Shown one piece after another: positions 37,297-48,585 of a DNA stretch of 64,000 bases. Position numbers and translations under genes: made by a program. The notes under the pieces are model-generated. The model had not been told where the DNA came from, searched no databases, and saw only the letters and a program-made list of their open reading frames with translations. The DNA is taken from positions 29,140,001 through 29,204,000 of the forward strand of contig NC_091047.1 of NCBI RefSeq assembly GCF_963966145.1, in the 5' to 3' direction. How positions within the stretch are numbered: position 1 is the stretch's first letter; each line of letters begins with the position of its first letter. This DNA is from Tenebrio molitor. Lineage: Eukaryota; Arthropoda; Insecta; Coleoptera; Tenebrionidae.

Positions 37297-37741
37297 GGTA
37301 ATTGTTCACTTTAACTACTTCTGGAATTTTCGCGTTTTTTTTTGGCTAGACAGCCTCATGGCGTCCTCCTAGATTGTTTCCCACCATTCAAACCTTGTGC
37401 AAATGCCTTTTTTTTCTCTCTTGTGGTGTTTCAAAGTCGCGTCAAGGTCGCGCCAATGTCTTAGGGCCGGTTTCACCAACGTGAGTTAAATTTAACTACA
37501 GATTAAAACAGACGAAAACATTGTTACAACAATAGGTAACTAAAGTAACGAACCATTTTAACCAACAGTTAACGTTAACTGGCGTTGGTGAAATCCACCC
37601 TTAGTATTTATAACTAAAGGGTAAGGAAAATTCATTTGCACAAGGTTTGAGTGGTGGAAAACGATGTAGGAGGAAGCCCTGAGGCTGTCTAGGCCGAAAA
37701 AACCGCGAAAATTCCAGAAGTAGTTAAAGTGAACAATTACC
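37297..37741. mobile_element. hAT-type MITE, second copy, split by a nested MITE
   Basis: Same ends as 4316-4571: GGTAATTGTTCACTTTAACT on the left and ...AAAGTGAACAATTACC on the right. The loop is enlarged by a nested 137-bp MITE and extra sequence. AAATAAATA occurs on both sides, but on the left it is separated from the end by CCTACAT, so the target duplication is not clean. Confidence 0.7.
37464..37600. mobile_element. Nested MITE, GGGCCGGTTTCACCAACG ends, TTA duplication
   Basis: GGGCCGGTTTCACCAACG pairs with ...GGCGTTGGTGAAATCCACCC, flanked by TTA at 37461-37463 and 37601-37603. The 3-bp duplication fits PIF/Harbinger-type mobilisation. The interior carries GTTAA/TTAAC repeats only. Confidence 0.7.
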
Positions 37742-38334
37742 AAATAAATAATCTTTATAATAATATTTTGGCTCAAAGCGAATATAAAAAACGTCACGAT
37801 ATATTCGCTAAAATTATACACATGAATTTAGCTGTTAAATCCAATTTATTAAAGAATACACAACCACATTATAGTTATACACCAGAAAGTTGTTTGGAAA
37901 ATGACAGTTACAAGTTATATTTTGATAGAACAATTTTAACTGACATTCATATTAAGCTAAACAGACCAGACATTATAATTTTAAATAAACAAGAAAAGCA
38001 AGCATATCTTTTAGATATAGCTGTTCCAAATTCACATAATATAACACAGACATATAACACAAAAATTAATAAATATTTAGAGCTCTCCGTTGCTATGAGA
38101 AATCTTTGGTGTTTAGAAAAAAATTCGATTTTACCACTTGTAATTTCAGCAACGGGAATAGTACCGCAATCTCTTTTTAAAAATTTAAAAATTCTGGATT
38201 TAGATAACAAATTGGTAGTTGAAATTCAAAAAGGTATATTATTATACTCATGTCACATCGTGAGGAAGTTCCTTAACATTGACACAGAACATAATACACA
38301 ACAAAGTCAAAATGCGGAGGCGAGACGCCGGTAA
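37742..38334 (+). pseudogene. C-terminal endonuclease fragment of an R2-like LINE
   Basis: About 197 codons are open from the MITE boundary to a TAA. The segment NRPDIIILNKQEKQAYLLDI gives the PD-(x)n-D core of a restriction-like endonuclease, followed by VPNSHN, KINKYLELSVAMRNLW, LPLVISATG and CHIVRKFL. This order is that of the C-terminal region of endonuclease-type (R2-superfamily) LINE proteins in arthropods. The reverse transcriptase part is absent, so the copy is 5'-truncated. ACCTGCACTAA occurs at 37272-37282 and 38443-38453 and may be its 11-bp target duplication; there is no poly-A tail. The open frame suggests recent insertion. Confidence 0.65.
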
Positions 38335-40538
38335 TTATGTTGATAAGCGCTGCACTATTACTTGATAGTAATATCCGTAATAGTGTATGTACTCCGGCAA
38401 AATTGCCCTGCCGCCGGGTGGAGGTGGGATACGAATTTATTTACCTGCACTAATAGGTATATCATTATAAGGAACTTTCGACGTGCTGGGACGTGGAAAC
38501 ATTAAAGGTACACGTTGGTCGCGAAGGGCATATCGAAACAAATAGGCAACGACATAGAACATACCCATATAGATTTATGTATGTGTATGTTTCAGACGAG
38601 TAGTTCCCCATTTTAATTAATCTTACTTCACATACATTTTTCCTGGAACATCCCATAAGCAAACTTCTAACATTCCTCTCTACCCACTCGTCGAGAATAT
38701 TGAAATGGAATGGAATCTTCCGAAGACACAGCTCTCAAATTTTCTAATTTACGATGCAAGATATACCGGGTGTCCCACAACTGTCGCATGATATTTTAAT
38801 AGCGTATTCTAGAGTGAAAATCAAGACTAAAATTGAAAGAAAAAATGTCGAGGGTCCTATAGTATCTATACTGTAAACGATTTTCGCTGACCAATCATAA
38901 GACCTTTGTTAATTGCTTTACTAGGTAAGCCAAGGCGGTCTTAAGTTACAGGCCTGGACACTGGCTGTGTTGCCACATTCCCTGGTAGGCCATTCCATGA
39001 CCTATAGGCTTTGCCATTTCTATTGAAACACCACCTGTTGATTGACAGTTTGGCAACGCTGCAAATATGTTTAGTAATTTTTTGACTATTATTGCCAATC
39101 TTGATTTTTGTTGAATGTCATGTCATATTTGACTCAACGCGTCTTTCATTCAATTATAACCCAATAATTATCAAGAATTTATTGTTTTTTCGCGAAAATA
39201 GAGCAAAATAGAAAAAAAACGAGTCCTTATGGGTGCTGACATGAAGAGAACTCTTATTAAATTATATGATAAACTGCATTTAAGTCAGCCAATGTGGTCA
39301 GTCGGAAAAATTTGTGTTGAAATTTCAGAAATCTTTTCCGTAAGTTAAAAAGGTGTTTTTCTATCATTCTAAAAAGCGTCTGCGTCTTCAGCTTAGAACG
39401 TATTTACATTTGCTAACAATGGAACAATGCTAACATTTAGGTATAACATCAAAATTAAATCCCGCACTTTTTATCACACGCCACTTGGCACATGCGCTTT
39501 GAGGGGACACCTTAAATTATTGTTCTAAATAGGAATTAATTGTAAATTTGATTTTCATCTCTTCAGCTAAACTTTAAGTGCAGTTTTATTTGTTATTAAT
39601 TATTATAACTCATTTAACTTTAACAGCAGAAAAGTGAGGTTACGTGTTAGTTTCGTCGATCTTCTGTGGTTTCAGTATAAGAATTATTCAATAAAAAGCA
39701 TTTCAGCAAGTGTGGTTTATTAAAATACTTAATACATATAAGTACATTGAAATAAACCAAAATAATTATTTTTTTACTTAAACTTTTCCCCAATTCATTC
39801 AATTATATGAGTTCCTCAATCTCCTAATTTTTTTTTTAATCCTTACAATCTTATCCCACATTACCTATATACCCCCATAATACCAATTTCTTTTTCCAGA
39901 TAGGTATCTGATATTACTGTCTACAGAATTTTCCAATCACACCTGAGAGGCGAAATCCTTCAAGATTCCAAAACTGGCTCCAATCCTTTGATTTTGTAAT
40001 TTCCTTGTTCATTGATTAAAATTCTTTGAGTTTCCCTTGTGTTTTATCCATATAACTAGTTATATGGTTTTACCTTCCATCTTCCAGCAGGAACACTAAC
40101 CACGACAGATAACCACGCTAAAAACCGCTCACTCACATTTGTAGTGGTAGGACTCGCAGGCGTAAAATTTTTAGATTTCTATTGACATTTATATTAAATT
40201 ATTATATATATTAAGAATGCACGATGCGTCGACGAGATAAATAATTGCTAAATGTGTAGTTAGATCATTGATTTATCAATTTATCATACTTATTTTGACA
40301 GTGATTTGCTTTGACGTTTTAGGAACTAGAAAATGTCAAAATTTCAAATTTCTCACTAAAAGCCGTTTTACAACCAACCGAACCTGTTACACATTGCTAA
40401 ATTTTAGGAAAAATCCAACAGGTGGTGTTTCAATAGAAATGGCAGAGCCTATACGGTGTTACAAAAATTTTGAAACCAATAGACATTTAAAATAAATTTT
40501 GACAAGTCCTTGGTCAAATTCGTCAAACTGAATTAAAA

Positions 40539-40999
40539 ATGTCATTTAAGTGTTGCGTATCAAATTGCAACTCAAATTATGCGTCTTCTTCTTCAAATTA
40601 CGTAGGTAGCTAATTACTTTTATTTAAGTTTCCATCAAATGAGGAAACGAAGCCAATTTGGAAAGAGATTTTAAAAATCGAATAGTGAAGAATTCGCAAA
40701 AGTAGCCATGCTTGTGCTAAAGATTTTAGCGGAACAGTTATTTATCAATGGGGACAAAATGAAGCGACTTGTGCCAAACGCGGTTCCAATAACTTCTAAT
40801 TACGAAGAAATTACACTTTGGGAAGAAATAATCAAAATTAGTAATGACGACACAATCACTGGAGAAAATCTTTTGGTTTTAAAAACGAATATTGAAATGA
40901 GACTGGGAAGCAAGTTACAAGAAATGGGATGGGATTTAGGCAATGGGGAGAACAAATTGTTATGTTTAAGTTGGAAATGCCCACCTCGCGCTAGTTTAT
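40539..40999 (+). pseudogene. THAP zinc-finger-like fragment inside the composite element
   Basis: ATG at 40539 gives MSFKCCVSNCNSNYASSSSN, a C-x4-C start. After an in-frame stop comes FKFPSNEETKPIWKEILKIE, which matches the middle of THAP domains (FKFP....R..W). In a shifted frame LFINGDKMKRLVPNAVPI fits the conserved end of the domain (LxxxAVP). A 97-codon open frame (40708-41001) continues with an unrecognised, helix-like segment. THAP domains bind DNA in P-element-type transposases and host factors. Stops and shifts mean it is dead. Confidence 0.45.
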
Positions 41000-41470
41000 A
41001 ACCAAACAGTTTCAATAGTCCGGAACACAGCAGAGCATCTGAAATTTTATCAGTAATGAGCACTGTTATTTTTCTGTCCCTAAGGTGGTTTTAAACTATA
41101 TGTTACAATGCGATTACGCATTTTTGAACTGTCGTAAAATTAGATCACTCATATTTGACAAATGTAAATACAATGACAAGTTTAGTGGATTTCGATTTTT
41201 TTCACTAAATGTTGGTGAAGCAATGTTGTCAGACTGTGGTAGGCCATTCCATAGCACACTGTCTTTGGTCAGTGTCATGGCCTGGTAAATGTAGATCGCC
41301 TTGGGTAAGCTCACTACTTTGTTTCATTTCCATGGATTTTCATAATACAATAAAATTCTTTGAATTATTTGGTCCGCTGTAATGGAATAATAAATTACAT
41401 TGTGACATTTCTTAACGTCATTTTGACAGTAATGTTTTTTCATACAATCCAAAAGTGAACAATTTTGAAA

Positions 41471-42975
41471 ATGTTTACCGCTGCAGAGTACCATGATATG
41501 CTCATAGTTTATGGAGCATGTGGTGAAAGTGCTTACGCAGTCGTAGAAGCTTACGCTGCACGTTTTCCTGCAAATGTATTTTTGCGTTTGGTGAATCGCG
41601 CTGGGAATACGGGGAATTTAGTACCTCAAACTAAAGGAGTTGGTGGTGTTACACGAGAGGCTCGCACTCCATAAAATGAAGAGGCTGTTCTTCAGACTTT
41701 TGAGGAAGACGGAACGTTAAGTATTAGAAGCGTCGCTAGTATGTTTGACATTTCAAAAAGCACAACACAGCGGATTCTAAAGGATAATCGACAACACGCT
41801 TATCATTATACGCGATCTTCCTCTCAGAGTGCTGTTCTGTGAATGGTTACTGCAACAACATGAAGCAAATCCCAACTTTGTAAATAGTATATTATACGCC
41901 AAGGTAGAGAAGACATTTTTTTAAGCCGAGGTAGTTTATTCCCTGAGAAGCGAAGCTTCGAGGGGAATAAAGAAGCGAGGCTTAAAATTGTCTTCTCTAG
42001 CGTGGTTTATATACTATTTTTTTCACTACTAGATCCGTTAAAACCCTTTCTAATAATGATTATTAATTACATTTGTTTGTCCGATGCGACGATCCGAGTT
42101 CTCATTTTTCAACGGTTGCTATGAAAATTGAAAATCGTCTGTCTACGTTAACCAATAAAATCAAAGAAAATCTTTTGTTGCTAGGTGACGGCTGTTCATT
42201 ATTGACCTTGGTTAATAATGAAAATTATTATTAACCAAGGGAGAGAAATTCTACTTCTGGGGTCGGTTCGAGAGTCAATAATGACGCCTTCTGAGACTAG
42301 TAGTGAAAAAAAGTATTTTATTTACTTATGAATGTTTTTTCTCAAGAAACGGAACATTTAACATTCATAATTATCATGTATGGGTAGACGAAAATCCACA
42401 TCATGCAATTCATGTTAATGCATTTCAACATCGGTTTAGCATTAATCTGTGGGCTGGGATTTTAGGAGATTCATTGGCAAGTGTTGATAAACAAACGATT
42501 ATCAGATAAAATATGGACTGTAGAGTTTCAGGTTGGTCCGTTTGAATTTCCTCCAAGATTAAAAGTCTATGCCAATTTTCTTAATGATGAATTGCCTGAT
42601 CTTCCAGACGATGTGCCATTGCAATTCTTGGCACATCCCTGGTTTCAACACGATGGTGCTCCAGTGCATTATACAACTCAAGCTCAACAAGTCCTTGATA
42701 GAAGATATCCTGATTCTTGGATAGGACGTGGCGGGCCAATACATTGGCCGGCTAGGTCGCCTGACCTCACACCTTTAGACTATTTTTTGTGGGGTTACAT
42801 GAAAAACTATGTTTATCGTGAACCGGTGAACTCTTTAGAACAACTGGATGATAGATTGCATGAAGCTTTGGCAACAATTACACCTCAAATGATTCAAGGC
42901 GCCCAAGCAAGCTTAATAAGACGAGCACGCCTTTGTATTCAAATTGGTGGAGGTCATTTTGAGCAATTATTATAA
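41471..42975 (+). pseudogene. Tc1/mariner superfamily transposase (DD41D type), broken
   Basis: The N-terminal part, MFTAAEYHDMLIVYGACGES then AVVEAYAARFP, matches the DUF4817-type helix-turn-helix common in insects. SIRSVASMFDISKSTTQRIL follows after a stop. The catalytic core resumes after the inserted MITE: HNYHVWVDENPHHA, then WFQHDGAPVHY and WPARSPDLTPLDYFLWGYMK. There are 41 residues between the Asp of HDGAP and the Asp of PLD, the spacing of the DD41D (rosa-like) group. Breaks are a TAA after EARTP, a TGA near 41840, the MITE, and a frame change near 42500. The C-terminal 164 codons (42481-42975) remain open. Confidence 0.75.
41886..42317. mobile_element. MITE, copy B (reverse of 13256-13665), inside the transposase gene
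   Basis: It matches copy A closely in reverse orientation over its whole length. It adds GAAGCGAAGCTTCGAGGGGA at the tip of the first hairpin, which copy A lacks. It separates the N- and C-terminal parts of the DD41D transposase, so it inserted after that transposon did. Confidence 0.75.
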
Positions 42976-44331
42976 GAGTATCTACGAATTGTTAACTGTT
43001 ATGGTTTTTGATTGTTTATTAAACTTTTTTTTTTAATTCTAAAAAATCAAAACAATATTGCTTTTCTGTTTTACCCTGCTTAAAAAACAGATTTTGTTAA
43101 GGCATTATTCCAATCAAACATGAACCTCAATATTTTTCCCTAGTTTCAAGGAGTGTATTAACGTTTGTCAGCTCAATATTTACGCTTTCATCTTAGGGTT
43201 ACGTGCCTCAACGCAGCTATTAAAAAATAATGTCACATTGACACTTCATTTCTGTCAAGTACAGTGGACCAGCTAAATTTATAAGAATTTTGAAAAATGT
43301 AAATGTAAGTTGTTTCCTAGCAACTAGTCGGATTACTTAAAGTTCATTCAAAAAACATCTGGACTGTCAAAATCAAAATTGCAGTTGTTAGGTTGGTTAA
43401 ATCACTAGTTATTTTCATATTGCCCGGTCGGTATCTATGATTTTTTGATTTTTCAAACTATTCATTTGTTTAAATTGACATTGCCAAATAAATTCCAAAA
43501 TTATTTAAGTATATTTTGTAAAAAGATTCAAATGGAAAGTTGAAAACGAACTAGGGTGGTTCTATTTGCGCGAGAGAAGAGGGCCATTAGAAATCATTAT
43601 GAGGAACAAACAAAAAAGTGATAATAACGGAAAGAAATTACAAATTTGTGCCAAAGCCGCTCCAGTATTGTTAACTAAGAATTGGTGTTCGTTCTTGTGA
43701 TTCATAAATCAAAATTTTGGAGAGATAAGTGTTAATCAAGTGTTAAATAATTTTCTTCTGAATAAATGAAACAGGTTAGTTTATTTTGGATGATTTTGGT
43801 TGTTGTTTAATTTGTTACCTGTTTTTAGTTTGTCGCGTGTTTTTTATAAACTTTATTAGATTGCTTTAATTCATTTAGTTGCTGCATTTCACTTCAAGTG
43901 TTCGAAGCAATGAATGATTCAAAACATTTGTAGTTCAATGATTAAAAATGAAAACATATAACATAACCTAAATATATTTTGTAACTAGATTTTGATGTCG
44001 GTACACTCTAGCGAAAAATTTTTATATCCAAGTACAGTCAAAACAAGCATTTTATTTAAAATTTAATTTTGACAGTCCAGGAGTTTTTTGAATTTACTAT
44101 AATATACCTTAAAACAGGTTGAAAAAAGCTTCACACGATTGGTTAATTTCAATAGTTTACCATTTAAATACCCTACGGCCCTCGACATTTATTCTTTCAA
44201 ATTTAGTCTTAATTTTCACTCCGGAATACGTTATTAAAATATCATGCGGCAGTTCTGGGACACCCGGTATATGGCAAATAAACTACATACCTAGTTGTGT
44301 TTTATAGCAATAAGAACATCTACTCTCGTGT

Positions 44332-44692
44332 CAAAAATGGATTACTCCCTAAGATTTAGGGATATTCGTTACTGGGTTGTCATAAATTTGGTTAGGTTGG
44401 AGGCTATGTGGTTTCTGGTGACAAACAAAAGATATCCCAAAAGTGTAAGACAGCAAATTAATTGTAACAGTTGCAAATGACTAATTTCTCGCTAAGTGAT
44501 AGATGATTTTTCGTTTCACAATCAATTTTGGTTACTAGCGGCATATTTATTTGGATTTAATCTCTCAATTCAAAGTAACCAACCTTAGGCATTCAAAATA
44601 ACTTTTGAAAATTCTAGTTACACACAACATGAAAAACGTTGTTTCCCTAAAAGTTCGAATTCTAGGGAGTAATCCATTTTTGACACGAAAGT
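44332..44692. repeat. Foldback element with ACTYTCGTGTCAAAAATGG arms
   Basis: ACTCTCGTGTCAAAAATGGA continues to TTACTCCCTAAGA and pairs with the complement ending TTTTTGACACGAAAGT at 44692. The arms are about 35-40 bp. The interior is non-coding. Confidence 0.6.
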
Positions 44693-44907
44693 AAACTTTC
44701 ATCTTTCAACCTTTAATTTAGTTACACATTTACCTAACGATTATCTAGAACACGCCGAGTATCATAAACCAACTCACACTGACCGATATAAAAATGATCA
44801 GCAATAAATGCACTGGTTCCTATACCTACACTAACCATTTTACAAATTACCAAAATTCAAAATATCAAAACAAGTCTTCTTCACCGTAGGTGCATCATAA
44901 TCTATAC

Positions 44908-45585
44908 CAGGGATGAGCAACCTTTTTTTACAACGGGCCAGCTTCAAATTTAAAAATGTTGTGCGGGCCGCATTTAAGAAACATGATAATGATGAACTCA
45001 AATTATATCTTTACTAACAAAATAAATATAGTATAAAAATTACCGAAATAAAATACTCATACTAAGTTTGCTTTCAAAAGCATTAATTTTATCAAACATC
45101 TTATGAATGAACTGGTCTCTTCCTTGAAGTTCCATGTTTGTCATTCAAATGCTGAGTTATATCGACGAGAAAGGCAAAATCACCCATCCATTCTTTATCT
45201 TCGAAATGGGGAAATCGATATTCTTTCATTTCCACAAACAGTTGAATATCATTTTTTAAGTTATATACTCTTTTTAACATAGCACCTCTACTCAACCAAC
45301 GCACTTCTGTGTTGTAAATTGCATCACCATATTCACTTCCCAAATCTTTTAAAAACTCATTAAATTGGCGGTGATTTAACGCTCGAGATTTGAGAAAATT
45401 AATAAGTTTTATTACAGGCGTAGTGACATTAAGCATATTTAAAATTTTTGCGCAAAGATTCTGTTGGTGAATTATGCAATGGTTAACAAAAGTTTCAAAA
45501 GTCAAAATGTAAAATCTTTAAAGGGCCGCATGAGAAAGTGTGGCGGGCCGCATGCGGCCCGCGGGCCGCGGGTTGCTCATACCTG
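44908..45585 (-). mobile_element. hAT transposon fragment with exact 8-bp target duplication
   Basis: Short inverted termini CAGGGATGAGCAACC and GGTTGCTCATACCTG bound 678 bp. ATCTATAC is duplicated exactly at 44900-44907 and 45586-45593, the 8-bp signature of hAT. GC-rich GCGGGCCGC motifs sit near both ends. On the - strand an open frame of 134 codons (45505-45101) reads CIIHQQNLCAKILN, SRALNHRQFNEFL, EYGDAIYNTEVRWLSRG and LVDITQHLN. This is the core of the transposase family from which vertebrate GTF2IRD2 and ZBED5-type genes derive. Both ends of the protein are missing, so this is an internally deleted, non-autonomous copy. The clean duplication suggests fairly recent insertion. Confidence 0.85.
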
Positions 45586-46617
45586 ATCTATACCCTCTTT
45601 TAGAATTGCAGTTTTTCTTCGTTACATCCATAGAGGAGTGTTGAACTGTATAAGTCTTCAAAGTGTTAAGTTTTAACCCATCAAATTTTATTTTCCCCCA
45701 AGGACTAATATCAACCTTGTAATAACCCAATATCACTAGTCTTCCGCGAAAACTCAAATATTTAAATTATCGAACAAAACCCGCGAAATTAAATAAATTG
45801 GTCAAGTCGTCATCGTCATCGAAACGGTAAAAACCCTACGTTGTGTCTTTTATGCAAAATGGCGGAAGACTAACTAGAGATGCAAATGGTGGACCTGCAG
45901 GGTGGACAAACTTCGAAATAAAAATGCATAAGTCGGTGGGAGGACGTCTGTATTTAATTTGTAGGTACATGCATGAATAAACATATTCTCGTTTTCATTT
46001 ACACTATCGATTGGTTTGGAACAAGAACAATAAATTAAAGAATTCGGCGGTGCGACTTTACATGACACAAAAATTACAACACAATTGGTGAACCCTCGCT
46101 GTGAGAGGCTTGTTTAGAACAAGTTCTCCTTAGTTGAGGTGGAACAAAGCTGAAATAAAAGAAAAAAACGGCACCGCGAAACTAATGACATGATAATAAT
46201 AACAGACACTGTATGTGGGATGAGTAAAAACCCCCAAAAATCATCCACAAACCATGGCGCACCATAATACCATAATCTTTTATAATCGTTAAATTTATAC
46301 AACATGGGAAAAAACAGTGAACAAACAAGACTTCCAATTTACAATGACTGACGGCCTAACTCAATATTCCGCTCCTCTAACTCTCAGCTCTTCCAGATAG
46401 CACGTGGTCCCCGAGCGCGACGTTATTCTAGCTTTCGCCACCCTATCTATTAATGCCTGCAGTACGATGTATTTGGTCAAAGCCCTACGAGACCTAACCT
46501 AACTCCCCACGTAGGTTGAGGGCAACACTCTTCCGGGTATTCCGTCAAGGAGAAGCCCCGTGAAGGCGACGATGGCAACCCCAGACGGTCCCATCGATGC
46601 GTCCCGCATATTTCATG
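45586..46617. other. Intergenic stretch, no gene seen
   Basis: Several short open frames (45518-45757, 45874-46068 and 46114-46305, all - strand) lack recognisable domains. GC content rises from about 46.4 kb where the satellite-like region begins. Confidence 0.45.
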
Positions 46618-46677
46618 TCGATGATGCTCCGCACTGACAACCGAGTCCTACACGTTACTGAATGACAAACGGACGCA

Positions 46678-47365
46678 GGTAAATTGCGCACATGGGGGGC
46701 TTTATTTGAAGTCATTCGCAAAGTTGCGTGTGCGCAAATCAGCAACATGCGAATGGTATTGTGAACGGTCGCTTAGCCATATGCGCAATACCATTCGCAT
46801 GTTGGTGATTTGCGCACACCCAACTTTGCGAATGACTTCAAATAAAGCCCCCATGGTTAGAATTGTTCAGGGGTTTTGACCAGGTAGCTGCAACCAAGGG
46901 ATTAGCATCGTTCAAGTGTTGCTCGCATTTCCAAATATCTTTAATTTTGTAAATGTTCTTATTACATTACAGACTACCGTCTAAATAAAAATTAGAAGCG
47001 CCAATGTTGAGAAAAAAACTACGTGGCAAAATAATAGAGAAGCAGTTGTTCTTAGAGGAATGCATTAATTTATATAAGAATAATTTTACTTCTGAATCAC
47101 ATAGATTCAATTATGTAAAAATTGTAAGTTACCGCAATTTACCTACAGAACCCTAAGATGTACCGAATAATGTCAAAACATTTTTTTCTTTAAGTCCCAT
47201 ATATTTATTTCGGAGTGTTAAAGCCCAAGTGGTTAAAAGAAGATCATTATCTACTCCTGAACGAGAATTATTATAACTGAACGCCCATCGTCACCACTGG
47301 TGCGCAATTTACCTGTATTTTAAAGGACCCTGAATGTTAAATTTGACCAGTGTGCGCAATTTACC
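46678..47365. mobile_element. Element with GGTAAATTGCGCACA ends inserted in the satellite
   Basis: GGTAAATTGCGCACAT at the left and ...GTGTGCGCAATTTACC at the right form inverted ends, with further similarity inward (GAATTGTTCAGGG against the complement of CCCTGAATGTT) once the nested hairpin MITE is removed. GACAAAC occurs in satellite sequence just outside both ends. No transposase is present. Confidence 0.5.
46695..46852. mobile_element. Hairpin MITE, GGGGGCTTTATTTG ends, copy 2
   Basis: Nearly the same sequence as 26440-26604, with a shorter loop. It is flanked by ATG on both sides (46692-46694 and 46853-46855), a 3-bp target duplication. It is nested in the GGTAAATTG element. Confidence 0.75.
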
Positions 47366-47456
47366 ATATCCCTGACAAACAACCTGGAGTGATCACCATG
47401 TGGTTGCTCATTCAGCAAATGATAACACCATCATAGCGGGCCCCAGATTTCAGGTA

Positions 47457-47702
47457 AAGTACGACCAGAAATATAGTGCGAATATGGCTTAATTGTCCGA
47501 TTAGCTTTTCCCAGTTTTTACGACACTCAACCACAACAGACTGTAAAATGGTTTACCTACTACACCCCTTACAAAGGACTTCATCTCCAGTAACCATTCT
47601 CAACATCTGATCGGGATTACTTTTACTGGGGTTTGCGGTAGGGCTGTTATAAAGTAATCAAGGAGTCAAAGTCATATTCGCACTATATTTCTGGTCGTAC
47701 TT
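47457..47702. mobile_element. TA-flanked MITE in the satellite, AAGTACGACC ends, 246 bp
   Basis: AAGTACGACCAGAAATATAG continues to TGCGAATATG and pairs with the complement ending at 47702. TA is duplicated at 47455-47456 and 47703-47704. Removing the element joins TTTCAGG-TA-CACGATG exactly as in the uninterrupted satellite copy at 53815-53905, which proves the insertion boundaries. Confidence 0.8.
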
Positions 47703-48039
47703 TACACGATGCTCCGCGCCGATAACCGAGCCCTACACGTGACTTGATGACAAAACCATGTGGTTACTCATTCAGAAAACGATAACACCATCACAGCGCC
47801 CCCAGGTTTCAGTTACATGATGCTACGCGCCGACAACCGAGCCTTACACGTGTCTTGATGACAAAACGACCTGGAATGATCACCATGTGGTTGGTGCTAG
47901 AACGCATTTAACACATAGCCAAAGCACTGGCACAGCGCGCGCCGCTCAGTGATCAGAAATTGCGGCGGCCCCAGATATCAGGTTCCAAGGTGCAAAATAA
48001 TAGTTATTTTCGATATAAGGACGCTGTCACATTTTTTTT

Positions 48040-48077
48040 CAGGTCTGGTCAGGTCAGGTCAGGTCAGGTCAGGTCAG
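48040..48077 (+). repeat. (TCAGG)n telomere-type repeat, left of the LINE
   Basis: About eight units of TCAGG, the second with one substitution (TCTGG), directly precede the LINE. TCAGG is the telomeric repeat reported for Tribolium and other tenebrionid beetles, in place of the usual insect TTAGG. Confidence 0.85.
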
Positions 48078-48585
48078 CCCCCCCTCCAAGAAGCCGTGAG
48101 ACCTTGTCGTTGGTGGAGGGGCTTAAGTAACCGGAGTGATGCTCGGGGCGATGCCGGCGGGAGTTTCGTGCTTCTGGCAGGGTCACCCGTGCCGGCAAGG
48201 CTCGAGTGGACCGGCGAAAAACAAAGGACGGCTCAACCCTCAGGATCCACCACGGAAGTCGTGGCACGGGAACTGGCGAACCCGGGGGAGATCCGAGCTA
48301 CGGTTGGTTGAACACGGATCAATCGTCACATACCGTAACTGCGGCTTACACCTCAACAACCCTTGTGAGCGTGGCAGGGGTACGTCGTGTGAGGACTCGC
48401 AGCCGGGGGGGCTTGCCTTAACCGGCCGGCCCGCGAGGAGACAACCTCCATAAACAACCGACAGCGAACTCGCAAAAACCTACGGGGCACCTGGCGCACC
48501 CCGCAGTATAAAAAATGCCTTCCCCTCGGGATGGGCGTCACCAGGGGGGTTACCTTTTATATCGTCCCATACTCGTGGGTTAAAT

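Larger units (their letters stand above)
41368..43273 (+). mobile_element. Tc1/mariner-type transposon, DD41D spacing, disrupted
   Basis: Ends are TTTGGTCCGCTGTA on the left and the complement of ...TACAGTGGACCAGC on the right, with a shared ATGTGACAT-type inner motif. TA duplications are at 41366-41367 and 43274-43275. The element is 1906 bp including a 430-bp MITE inserted at 41886-42317, so the original was about 1.47 kb. It encodes the broken transposase described separately and lies inside the 5.5-kb composite element. Confidence 0.75.
38766..44267. mobile_element. 5.5-kb composite TA-flanked element with CCGGGTGTCCC ends
   Basis: CCGGGTGTCCCACAACTGTC at 38766 and the complement of ...GCGGCAGTTCTGGGACACCCGG ending at 44267 begin terminal inverted repeats of at least 115 bp (about 90% identical by eye), flanked by TA. 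Inside are further nested inverted repeats: 38930-38995 with 41230-41305; 39000-39042 with 40411-40457; and 43345-43385 with 44067-44098. Other contents are a THAP-like fragment near 40540 and a complete DD41D mariner-type insertion at 41368-43273. It is probably a rearranged non-autonomous element that grew by nesting. Confidence 0.65.
46618..47990. repeat. Satellite-like repeat, interrupted array (left part)
   Basis: Imperfect copies of a unit of about 125 bp occur at 46618-46677, 47372-47456, 47703-47896 and 47959-47990. The unit runs from CACGATGCTCCGCGCCGACA through ACCGAGCCCTACACGTG, GATGACAAAACGACCTGG, ACCATGTGGTTGCTCATTC and AACGATAACACCATCATAGC to GGCCCCAGATTTCAGGTA. Three insertions break it up: 46678-47365, 47457-47702 and the LINE at 48078-53708. 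The copy at 53815-53905 continues it on the far side. Confidence 0.65.

Noticed and set aside
40539..40999. Host THAP-domain gene
   Set aside because: Stops and frame changes inside the domain and its position within a bounded element argue for a transposon remnant.
45101..45505. Host gene of the GTF2IRD2/ZBED5 type
   Set aside because: The frame lies inside a 678-bp element with hAT ends and an exact 8-bp duplication, so it is a transposase fragment.
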